DNA from: an uncultured Bacilli bacterium
GTDB lineage: Bacteria; Bacillota_I; Bacilli_A; RF39; UBA660
Length of the DNA stretch: 16,372 nucleotides
Assembly: GCA_934101235.1 (NCBI GenBank)
Contig: CAKORH010000003.1
Location: 1 to 16,372, forward strand
Direction: 5' to 3'
The translations under genes and the position numbers were made by a program. Below, piece after piece: positions 1 through 6,800 of the stretch. The notes beneath the pieces were generated by a model. The model was given only the letters and a program-made list of their open reading frames with translations, ran no database searches and was not told where the DNA came from. Every line of letters begins with the position of its first letter. Position 1 is the first letter of the stretch.

Positions 1-1245
1 AAGATATTAGAAAATTTAGGTTATACCGAAATAGAAGATTATGAACAAGCAGATTTAATTATTTTAAATACTTGTGCAATAAGAGAAAATGCTCATGATA
101 AAGTATTTGGATTTTTAGGAAGATGTAAACATTTAAAACAAGAAAAGAAAGATTTGATAATTGGTTTGTGTGGATGTATGGCACAGGAAGAAAATGTAGT
201 GAATGAGATATTATCTAAGCATAAATATATTGATATAGTATTTGGTACACATAATATTAATGAATTACCTAATATGTTAATTGAAAAAACTAATAAACAA
301 AATATCATTGTTTATAGTAAAGAAGGGGAAGTAATAGAAGTAGGTAATTTATATAAAAGAGATAGCAAATATGTTGCTTGGGTTAATATAATGTATGGTT
401 GTGATAAATTTTGTACATATTGTATAGTGCCATTTACTCGTGGTAAACAAAGAAGTAGAAAAAGTGAAGATATTTTAAAAGAAGTAATAGATTTAAAAAA
501 TAATGGTTATAAAGAAGTTACATTATTAGGACAAAATGTTAATGCATATGGAAAAGATTTAGATAATGAAATAGAATTTAGTGAACTTTTAGAGAAGGTT
601 GCTTTAACAAATATAGAGAGAATAAGATTTGTTACAAGTCATCCTTGGGATTTTACTGATAAAATGATAGATATTATAAGTAAATATGATAATATTATGC
701 CTTATATACATTTACCTTTACAAAGTGGTAGTGATAGAATACTTAAATTGATGGGAAGAAGATATACTAAAGAAGAATATTTGAAATTATTTAATAAAAT
801 AAAAGAAAAAGTTAAAGATGTTGCTATTACTACAGATATTATTGTTGGTTTTCCTAATGAAACAGATGAAGATTTTTTAGATACTTTAGATGTTGTTAAT
901 AAATGTAAGTATGATAGTGCTTTTACATTTATATATTCTCCTAGAGAGGGTACACCTGCTAGTAAAATGGAAGATAAAATTAGTTATGAAGTTAAAGAAG
1001 AAAGATTACATAAATTAAATGAATTAGTAAATAAATATTCTTTAGAAAATAATAAAAAATATTTAGATAAAACAGTTAAAGTATTATTAACTGATATTAG
1101 TGAAAAAGATAATAATAAATTATGTGGTTATACTGAAACTATGAAATTAGTTAATGTCCTATGTGATAAGAAATTAATAGGAACTATACAAAATGTAAAA
1201 ATAACTGATGCAAAATCATTTAGTTTAGATGGAATAATTGAATAA
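1..1245 (+). CDS. miaB: tRNA-2-methylthio-N6-dimethylallyladenosine synthase MiaB (5'-truncated)
   Basis: This is a radical-SAM methylthiotransferase that adds a methylthio group to i6A37 in tRNAs reading UNN codons. The frame is open from base 1, so the true start lies before the window; 414 residues remain. Visible parts are the N-terminal methylthiotransferase domain with two of its three cluster cysteines (NTC at base 73, GCMAQ at base 175; the first is upstream), the radical-SAM CxxxCxxC at bases 400, 412 and 421 (YGCDKFCTYC), and a C-terminal TRAM-like tail. The early motif NTCAIRENAHDKVFGFLG is typical of MiaB rather than MtaB or RimO. The stop codon lies inside a terminator hairpin. 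Family assignment is secure; only the N-terminal part is missing. Confidence 0.96.
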   Translation, partial: KILENLGYTEIEDYEQADLIILNTCAIRENAHDKVFGFLGRCKHLKQEKKDLIIGLCGCMAQEENVVNEILSKHKYIDIVFGTHNINELPNMLIEKTNKQNIIVYSKEGEVIEVGNLYKRDSKYVAWVNIMYGCDKFCTYCIVPFTRGKQRSRKSEDILKEVIDLKNNGYKEVTLLGQNVNAYGKDLDNEIEFSELLEKVALTNIERIRFVTSHPWDFTDKMIDIISKYDNIMPYIHLPLQSGSDRILKLMGRRYTKEEYLKLFNKIKEKVKDVAITTDIIVGFPNETDEDFLDTLDVVNKCKYDSAFTFIYSPREGTPASKMEDKISYEVKEERLHKLNELVNKYSLENNKKYLDKTVKVLLTDISEKDNNKLCGYTETMKLVNVLCDKKLIGTIQNVKITDAKSFSLDGIIE

Positions 1246-1258
1246 TTATTCCTTTTTT
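1231..1258 (+). terminator. Rho-independent terminator of miaB
   Basis: A perfect 9-bp stem (1231-1239 with 1244-1252), a GAAT loop and six T (1253-1258). The stem begins inside the last codons of miaB and contains its stop codon. Its loop and 3' side also supply the -35 and spacer of the next promoter. Confidence 0.9.
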
Positions 1259-1266
1259 GTTATAAT
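1238..1266 (+). promoter_or_regulatory. Sigma-A-type promoter nested in the miaB terminator
   Basis: TTGAAT (1238-1243) is followed by exactly 17 bp and TATAAT (1261-1266). The -10 is preceded by TGT, giving an extended -10 (TGTTATAAT). Transcription would start near 1273, leaving a leader of about 20 nt before the gene at 1294. The -35 matches the consensus at 4 of 6 positions and the -10 at 6 of 6. Confidence 0.65.
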
Positions 1267-1293
1267 TGTTTATGAAGAATGAGAGGGTATAAA

Positions 1294-2208
1294 ATGAATA
1301 ATAATGAACCTGTTATTTTAGGAAAAGTAAAAAAAGGACAAACTGGTAAACCATTAGTTGTATTAATATTATTTTTATTTATTGGTAGTATTATATTATT
1401 TTTACCAAGTATTATGGGATATTTTGGAGATTATAATGTAATTGATTTAATAAAGAATGGTGAATTTATTAATTTTATACAAAATCATGATAGTTATATT
1501 AATAAAAATAAAACTACAACTACTACAGTAAAAAATGATGGTAATACAAATAATCAAGTTTTAATTAATAGTAAGACTATTATTAAATATAATAATTTTA
1601 CATTAAATAATTTTAATTTAGAAAAAAATAATATAAGTTTTGATATAATAACTAGTAATAATATAGATTTTGATAATTCAAAGTATTATTTGGTTTTATT
1701 AAAAAATGATAAAGAAGTCAATTATATTAAATTAGTAGGTAGTATAAATGGTACTAGTTCTTATAATTTTAAATTTAACAATAAACTTGATAATGTATTA
1801 GATTATTATGGTATTGTTAAAGAAATTAATGTTAGTGAATATCCGGATTTTACTTTGTCTAGTGATGAAAGTGGTTTATCTAATATGGTATGTAGTTTAG
1901 ATAATAGAAATATTGAATATATGTTTCAGTATAATAAATTAATTACTATAAAAGATAGTGTAAACGTTAGTAGAGGAAACGATTATAGTAAAAATTATAG
2001 TAAATATAGTGATTTAACTAAAACAATGAACAGTAATGGAGCTAATGCAATTGTTACTGAAAATAATAATGGATTTTTATATTTTGTTGAGATAAATTTA
2101 AATAGTTATGATTATAAAAATAATAAAGATAGTAATTATTATTCATTAAATACATTAAGTAAAGTTGTTAAATTTGAAATGAATTCTAAAGGATATGATT
2201 GTGAATGA
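1294..2208 (+). CDS. Hypothetical single-pass membrane protein upstream of scpA
   Basis: Function not recognised. I place the start at ATG 1294 rather than ATG 1279 because GAGAGGG (1281-1287) is a well-spaced ribosome binding site for 1294; this gives 304 residues. The protein has a short Lys-containing N-terminus (residues 1-19), one hydrophobic helix (about 20-44), then an Asn/Lys/Thr-rich linker with a run of five Thr, and a soluble C-terminal part rich in Asn, Tyr and Ser with Cys near residue 200 and a final Cys-Glu. Such a layout suggests a membrane-anchored protein with an extracytoplasmic domain. The last codons overlap scpA (ATGA at 2205-2208), so the two are probably translationally coupled, with the promoter at 1238-1266 starting the unit. 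No catalytic motif is visible. Confidence 0.8.
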   Translation: MNNNEPVILGKVKKGQTGKPLVVLILFLFIGSIILFLPSIMGYFGDYNVIDLIKNGEFINFIQNHDSYINKNKTTTTTVKNDGNTNNQVLINSKTIIKYNNFTLNNFNLEKNNISFDIITSNNIDFDNSKYYLVLLKNDKEVNYIKLVGSINGTSSYNFKFNNKLDNVLDYYGIVKEINVSEYPDFTLSSDESGLSNMVCSLDNRNIEYMFQYNKLITIKDSVNVSRGNDYSKNYSKYSDLTKTMNSNGANAIVTENNNGFLYFVEINLNSYDYKNNKDSNYYSLNTLSKVVKFEMNSKGYDCE

Positions 2209-2915
2209 AGTACAATTTCAGTATAAATGATTTTGAAGGCCCTTTGGACCTTTTATTACATTTAATAAAAATAAAAAAACAAGAAATTAGTGAAATAAAT
2301 GTTGAAGAAATTACTAATCAATATATGCATTTTATAAATCAAATGAAAGAAGAAAGTATTGATGTTGCTAGTTCATATTTAGTTATGGCTAGTGAACTTG
2401 TACATTTAAAAAGTAAGATGATACTTGATAAAGATGATGAAGAAGATAGTGAGTATGAGTTAAATAGTGAAGACGATTTAAAAGATAAACTTTTAGAGTA
2501 TCAAAAGATAAAATTAGTAACAGAAACTTTTAAAGATTTAGAACAAACACGTTTTCAAGTTTATACTAAGATACCTTCTAATTTAAGTGAGTATAGAAAA
2601 GAAGTTCCATTAGATAATAGTGTTACATTAGATGATTTAGTTTTAGCTTTTGAAAATTTTTTATCTAGAGAAAAGTTAAAGAAACCTATAAATACTAGAA
2701 TTACTAAAAAGGAATTAAGCGTAGAAGATAGAGTTAAATCTATTAGAAAAATATTTGAAAGTAAGAATAAGATAAATTTTACAGAATTATTTGATAATGT
2801 TAGTAAACCTTATGTTATTGTGACTTTTTTATCTATTTTGGAGATGTCAAAAAATGATGAAGTTAGTTTGAAACAAGAAAATAATTTTGGTGAAATTATA
2901 ATAGAGAAGAAGTGA
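2205..2915 (+). CDS. scpA: Segregation and condensation protein A (ScpA kleisin)
   Basis: ScpA is the kleisin subunit that bridges the SMC heads and binds ScpB in the bacterial condensin that compacts and segregates the chromosome. At 236 residues it has normal length. The family signature FEGPLDLLLHLI is at residues 10-21, followed by an acidic, coiled central linker (EDSEYELNSEDD region) and a C-terminal winged-helix part that contacts the SMC head. The start codon overlaps the upstream stop as ATGA, and scpB follows after 4 nt, the usual scpA-scpB pairing. Confidence 0.95.
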   Translation: MKYNFSINDFEGPLDLLLHLIKIKKQEISEINVEEITNQYMHFINQMKEESIDVASSYLVMASELVHLKSKMILDKDDEEDSEYELNSEDDLKDKLLEYQKIKLVTETFKDLEQTRFQVYTKIPSNLSEYRKEVPLDNSVTLDDLVLAFENFLSREKLKKPINTRITKKELSVEDRVKSIRKIFESKNKINFTELFDNVSKPYVIVTFLSILEMSKNDEVSLKQENNFGEIIIEKK

Positions 2916-2919
2916 TGTT

Positions 2920-3492
2920 ATGGAAGAAAAATTAGGAATCTTAGAGGGAATATTATTTGTTCAGGGTGATGAAGGAATAAATTTGAGTACTTTATGTGAA
3001 CTTATGAATATAAGTGAAACTGAAGCGAAAGATATTTTGTTAACTTTGAAAAAAAGATATGAAGAAAAAGATAGAGGATTAAGAATATCTTATTTAGGTG
3101 ATGCATTTAAATTGACTACTAAACCTGAACACAAAGAATATTATGAAAAACTTGTTGTTAATCCAGAAACAAATACTTTAAGTCAAGCAGCGTTAGAAGT
3201 ATTAGCAATAGTTGCATATAATCAACCAATAACTAGATTAGAAATTGATGAATTACGTGGAGTAGGATGTACTCATATAATTAGAAAATTAGTGGCAAAG
3301 GGATTATTAAAAGAAGCTGGTAAAAGTGATATGCCAGGAAGACCTAATTTATATAAAACTACAAGTGATTTTTTAGATTATTTTGGGCTTGCTACTATTA
3401 ATGACTTACCTAATATTGAGATAGAACATGATATTGATGATGATACTGAGTTATTTACATCGATATATAAAGATGAAGAAAAAGACCAATAA
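2920..3492 (+). CDS. scpB: Segregation and condensation protein B (ScpB)
   Basis: ScpB forms a dimer of tandem winged-helix proteins that binds the ScpA linker in the SMC-ScpA-ScpB complex. The 190 residues match the family. Conserved stretches are LGILEGILFVQGDEGI near the N-terminus, AALEVLAIVAYNQPITRLEI in the second winged helix, and DMPGRPNLYKTTSDFLDYFG towards the end. The C-terminal tail is strongly acidic (HDIDDDTE), also common in the family. It starts 4 nt after scpA and its TAA stop sits in the loop of the terminator hairpin. Confidence 0.95.
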   Translation: MEEKLGILEGILFVQGDEGINLSTLCELMNISETEAKDILLTLKKRYEEKDRGLRISYLGDAFKLTTKPEHKEYYEKLVVNPETNTLSQAALEVLAIVAYNQPITRLEIDELRGVGCTHIIRKLVAKGLLKEAGKSDMPGRPNLYKTTSDFLDYFGLATINDLPNIEIEHDIDDDTELFTSIYKDEEKDQ

Positions 3493-3507
3493 TGGTCTTT
3501 ATTTTAT
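3481..3507 (+). terminator. Terminator of the scpAB operon
   Basis: An 8-bp perfect stem (AAAGACCA 3481-3488 with TGGTCTTT 3493-3500), a 4-nt loop holding the scpB stop codon, then ATTTTAT. The T-tract is short and interrupted, so termination may be incomplete. Confidence 0.72.
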
Positions 3508-3641
3508 GACACTTTTTAAGAATATTTTTTTCATAATATCACTACTTTTTAAATTGATTATAAGTGATTTAAGAATTTATCACCTTAAAAAATTATTTTT
3601 TTAATAATTTAATATATGTTATAATATATTTGTAATTTAAT
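3508..3641. other. Gene-free AT-rich stretch between scpB and the tRNA terminator
   Basis: Part of a 356-base stretch (3493-3848) without a protein gene. No open frame with a plausible ribosome binding site is visible. It contains an imperfect 8-bp hairpin (3561-3568 with 3579-3587, one bulged C) that is not followed by a T-run, an AT-only inverted repeat near 3590-3608 and the extended -10 at 3617-3625. I see no RNA family here. Confidence 0.5.
3617..3625 (+). promoter_or_regulatory. Candidate polA promoter (extended -10)
   Basis: TGTTATAAT is identical to the extended -10 at the miaB terminator, the tRNA promoter and the glycosyltransferase promoter. The -35 position holds only T residues (about 3597-3602). 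If used, transcription would start near 3632 and give polA a leader of about 217 nt crossing the antisense of the tRNA gene. A second weak -10, TATAAA at 3828-3833, lies directly before polA with no clear -35. Confidence 0.35.
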
Positions 3642-3665
3642 AAAAAAAATAGTTATTACAACTAT
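3642..3665 (-). terminator. Terminator of tRNA-Leu (minus strand)
   Basis: Read on the minus strand, ATAGTT (3665-3660), a GTAAT loop and AACTAT (3654-3649) form a hairpin followed by a T-tract (A-run at 3642-3648 on the plus strand). It lies 20 nt beyond the tRNA 3' end. The stem is only 6 bp and AT-rich, but the T-tract is strong and placed correctly. Confidence 0.65.
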
Positions 3666-3685
3666 ATTTTTGTTTAAAATATTAA

Positions 3686-3772
3686 TGGTGCCCATGGTCG
3701 GACTCGAACCGACACGTTACAAGTAACACTGGATTTTGAGTCCAGCGCGTCTACCAATTCCGCCACATGGGC
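3686..3772 (-). tRNA. tRNA-Leu (anticodon CAA)
   Basis: On the minus strand an 87-nt tRNA folds with a 7-bp acceptor stem (GCCCATG 3772-3766 with CATGGGC 3696-3690), discriminator A and an encoded CCA (3688-3686). The anticodon stem CTGGA/TCCAG encloses loop CTCAAAA, giving anticodon CAA, which reads UUG. The D-loop has GGTAGACGCG, the variable region is a long class II arm typical of Leu, and the T arm is GTCGG-TTCGAGT-CCGAC. It is transcribed opposite to its neighbours and has its own promoter and terminator. Confidence 0.97.
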
Positions 3773-3785
3773 AACTAACATATTC

Positions 3786-3815
3786 ATTATAACATAAATA
3801 AAAATATTTTGTAAA
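3786..3815 (-). promoter_or_regulatory. Promoter of tRNA-Leu (minus strand)
   Basis: On the minus strand TTTACA (3815-3810), an 18-bp spacer and TATAAT (3791-3786), with TG one base upstream of the -10 (extended -10). The expected start, near 3779, leaves a very short 5' leader before the tRNA at 3772. Confidence 0.7.
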
Positions 3816-3848
3816 TAAATTAACGACTATAAAGAAAATGGTGATAAA

Positions 3849-6401
3849 ATGAAAAAAATAATATTAATTGATGGTAATAATTTGATGTTTAGAAGTTATT
3901 ATGCAACGGCTTATACAGGTAATTTAATGAAAAATAGTAAAGGTTTTTATACAAATGCATTATATGGTTTTGTTTCAATGATAAATAAGATAATAGAAGA
4001 AGAAAATCCAGTTTATATGGCAGTAGCATTTGATGTAGGAAAAAATTTTAGAAAAGATTTATATAAAGAATATAAAGATGGTAGAAATGCTACTCCGGAA
4101 GAATTAAAAATGCAAATGCCATATGCAAGAAAAATATTAGATGCTATGGGGATAAAATATTATGAAATGGAAGGATATGAAGCTGATGATATAATAGGTA
4201 CATTATCTAATAGAGCTTTAATTGATCCAGAATTTGATGCAACAATAGTATCTAGTGATAGAGATTTATTACAACTTATTAATGAACAGGTTGATGTTAA
4301 ACTTTTAAAAACAAAAGGAAATATAAGATATAATAAAGAAAAATTTATAGAAGATTATGGTTTTGAACCTATAAGAATTATAGATTTAAAAGCATTAATG
4401 GGTGATGCAAGTGATAATATACCTGGAGTAAAAGGTGTTGGTGAAAAAACTGCATTAAAATTAATAAGTGAATATGATACTATAGAAAATCTTTATGACC
4501 ATATTGATGAAATAACTGGAAAACTTAAAGATAAGTTAATAGATGATAAAGAATCTGCCTTTTTTTCTAAAAAAATTGCTACTATTGTACTTGATGTACC
4601 AATCAAGGATGATTTAGAAACTATGAAGTATGATGGAGAAAACATAGATGAATTAACTAAAGTATTTGAAGAATTAGAATTTTATTCATTTATGAAAAAA
4701 TTTACAAAAAAGAAGGTGAATACTAATATTGATTTTAAGATATTGGAATCTATAAAAGAAATAAATAAAGATAATATTATTAGTTATTATATAGAATCGG
4801 ATAATATTAATTATCATTATGGAAATATATTAGGAATGGGTTTATATGATCAAAATAATTTATTTTTTGTAAAACCAGAATTAGTTAATGAAGTTTTAGA
4901 ATATATTGATAATTCTATTAAGTATACTTTTGATTTAAAAAAGAATAATTGTTTAATACATAGAATAATTAAAAATACAATATATGATCATTTAGTATGT
5001 GCTGATTTATTAAATTATAATTTTAAAGAGGATATCAGTATTTTAATGTTTAATGATGGTGATACTATAGATGATTATAATACTTTTATAAAAACTAGAG
5101 AAAATTTAGAAAAAGTTATAGTAAAAAAGGCAAAATATATTAATGATGTAAGAGATGAATATATAAAAAAATTAAAATTAGAAAATATGTATAATTTATT
5201 TACAAATGTAGAAATGCCTTTAGTAACAACGTTATCAAAAATGGAATTATCTGGAATAAAGGTAGATAAAGAAATTTTAAATAATTTAGGAGTAGAACTT
5301 AAGAAAAAAATTGATGAGATTACTTCTTCAATACATGATTTAGCAGGAGAAGAATTTAATGTATCAAGTCCTAGACAATTAGGAGTGATATTATTAGAAA
5401 AACTAAAATTATCATGTGCAAAAAAAACAAGAAGTGGTTATTCAACCGACAGTAAAGTATTAGAAAAAATAGTTACTGATCATCCAATAGTTCCTTTAAT
5501 TATAGAGTATAGAAATCTTACTAAGTTATATAGTACATATGTTGAAGGTTTAGTAAACTATATAATGGAAGATAATAAAATTCATACAATTTATAAGCAA
5601 ACTTTGACAAGAACTGGAAGATTATCAAGTATAGAACCAAATTTACAAAATATTCCTGCAAGAGACGAGATTGGAAGGTTGGTTAGAAAAGCTTTTGTTC
5701 CAGAAAATGATTTGTTTTTAAGTGCTGATTATTCACAAATAGAATTACGTATTCTTGCTCATATATCTGATTCAAAAGATTTAATAGATGCATTTAAAAA
5801 TGGTGAAGATATACATACAAAAGTTGCAAGTGATATATTTGCAGTTGAAAAAAATGAAGTGACAAAAATCATGAGAAGAACAGCTAAGGCAGTAATATTT
5901 GGTATAGTATATGGAATAAGTGGTTTTGGATTAGGAGAAAATATTGGGATAAGTCCCAAAGATGCAAAAAAATTTATAGAAAAGTATTATGAATTATATC
6001 CAGGAGTTAAAAACTATATGGATAATATAGTACATGAAGCATATATGGATGGATGTGTAAGAACATTATATAATAGAAAAAGAGTTATTGATGAACTTAA
6101 CAGTCCGAATTTTATGGTAAGGCATAGTGGAGAACGTATTGCACTTAATACTCCAATACAAGGAACTAGTGCTGATATAATTAAAATGGCAATGGTAAAA
6201 ATTGATGAAGAATTAACTAAAAGAAATTTAAAAAGTAAAATGCTTTTACAAATACATGATGAATTAGTATTTGATGTTGTAGAGAATGAAAAAGATATTT
6301 TAGCATCACTTGTAACTGATATTATGAAAAATATAGTTACATTAAAAGTACCGCTTGATGTCAGTTGTGATTTTGGTACAGATTTATATGAAACAAAATA
6401 A
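3849..6401 (+). CDS. polA: DNA polymerase I (proofreading site degenerate)
   Basis: Family A polymerase for Okazaki fragment maturation and repair synthesis; 850 residues. The N-terminal 5' nuclease domain shows D8 in LIDGNN, EADD (111-114), SSDRDLL and GDASDNIPGVKGVGEKTA (from 185). The middle 3'-5' exonuclease fold is present but its first metal motif DxE reads YIE (314-316), so proofreading is probably lost, as in Bacillus and Thermus Pol I. The polymerase domain has motif A DYSQIELR (D627), the O-helix RRTAKAVIFGIVYG (from 676; F684 at the ddNTP-selecting site) and motif C QIHDELVFDV (D804). The ATG at 3849 follows GGTGAT; the nearby ATG at 3838 is out of frame. It ends at its own terminator. 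Confidence 0.97.
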   Translation: MKKIILIDGNNLMFRSYYATAYTGNLMKNSKGFYTNALYGFVSMINKIIEEENPVYMAVAFDVGKNFRKDLYKEYKDGRNATPEELKMQMPYARKILDAMGIKYYEMEGYEADDIIGTLSNRALIDPEFDATIVSSDRDLLQLINEQVDVKLLKTKGNIRYNKEKFIEDYGFEPIRIIDLKALMGDASDNIPGVKGVGEKTALKLISEYDTIENLYDHIDEITGKLKDKLIDDKESAFFSKKIATIVLDVPIKDDLETMKYDGENIDELTKVFEELEFYSFMKKFTKKKVNTNIDFKILESIKEINKDNIISYYIESDNINYHYGNILGMGLYDQNNLFFVKPELVNEVLEYIDNSIKYTFDLKKNNCLIHRIIKNTIYDHLVCADLLNYNFKEDISILMFNDGDTIDDYNTFIKTRENLEKVIVKKAKYINDVRDEYIKKLKLENMYNLFTNVEMPLVTTLSKMELSGIKVDKEILNNLGVELKKKIDEITSSIHDLAGEEFNVSSPRQLGVILLEKLKLSCAKKTRSGYSTDSKVLEKIVTDHPIVPLIIEYRNLTKLYSTYVEGLVNYIMEDNKIHTIYKQTLTRTGRLSSIEPNLQNIPARDEIGRLVRKAFVPENDLFLSADYSQIELRILAHISDSKDLIDAFKNGEDIHTKVASDIFAVEKNEVTKIMRRTAKAVIFGIVYGISGFGLGENIGISPKDAKKFIEKYYELYPGVKNYMDNIVHEAYMDGCVRTLYNRKRVIDELNSPNFMVRHSGERIALNTPIQGTSADIIKMAMVKIDEELTKRNLKSKMLLQIHDELVFDVVENEKDILASLVTDIMKNIVTLKVPLDVSCDFGTDLYETK

Positions 6402-6459
6402 TATATAATATTTATTATTTAACTTAAATATTAGTGATTTGATATTTTTAGTTGATATT

Positions 6460-6493
6460 AAAACATATTTGTTATTGTAAAATATGTTTTTTT
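6460..6493 (+). terminator. Terminator of polA
   Basis: A 10-bp stem (AAAACATATT 6460-6469 with AATATGTTTT 6481-6490), an 11-nt loop and a T-tract running to 6493. The loop contains the -35-like TTGTAA of the next promoter. Confidence 0.82.
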
Positions 6494-6503
6494 ATTATAA
6501 AAT
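6475..6503 (+). promoter_or_regulatory. Candidate promoter of esaB-essC nested in the polA terminator
   Basis: TTGTAA (6475-6480), 17 bp, then TAAAAT (6498-6503). The predicted start is near 6510, 16 nt before the esaB ATG. The elements are weaker than at 1238-1266 and there is no TG extension; the shared geometry with the other two terminators is the main argument. Confidence 0.45.
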
Positions 6504-6525
6504 TATTGTAGGATAGAGTGATATT

Positions 6526-6780
6526 ATGAAGAATAAAATAAATGTTGATGTTATTGTTCCTGTAATAAATGAAACATATAATTTATTTATTCCTATAAAT
6601 AAAACTGTAGGTGAGATAATAAAATTATTAAATCAAGCTATTAATGAGATTACAAATAATGATTTTCCAATTACAAATAAGTTATCTTTATTAAATTTAA
6701 ATACTGGTGAAGTATATTTGATAGATAAATTGGTTAAAGAAAATAATATAGAAGATGGTAGTAGATTAGTTTTAATTTAG
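6526..6780 (+). CDS. esaB: EsaB/YukD-like ubiquitin-fold T7SS protein
   Basis: An 84-residue protein of the small ubiquitin-like YukD/EsaB family, cytoplasmic components of Firmicutes type VII secretion. The pattern fits the family: an N-terminal strand (INVDVIVPV), the hairpin (YNLFIPINKTVGEI), the central helix (IIKLLNQAINEI) and a C-terminal strand after a turn (IEDGSRLVLI). There is no catalytic motif, as expected. The ribosome binding site is weak (AGAGTGAT). essC starts 20 nt downstream, the common esaB-essC order, which supports the call; without that neighbour the short sequence alone would be less certain. Confidence 0.85.
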   Translation: MKNKINVDVIVPVINETYNLFIPINKTVGEIIKLLNQAINEITNNDFPITNKLSLLNLNTGEVYLIDKLVKENNIEDGSRLVLI

Positions 6781-6800
6781 AATATTGGGGTGTGTAGATT

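Noticed and set aside
3508..3641. Small RNA gene after scpB
   Set aside because: One bulged hairpin without a T-run and an AT-only inverted repeat are not enough in sequence this AT-rich.
5759..5959. Minus-strand open frame inside polA, and similar ones at 93-308, 7029-7220, 12031-12225, 12923-13141, 13354-13548 and 13617-13802
   Set aside because: Each lies wholly or mostly opposite a well-supported gene, lacks a ribosome binding site and has no recognisable protein pattern.
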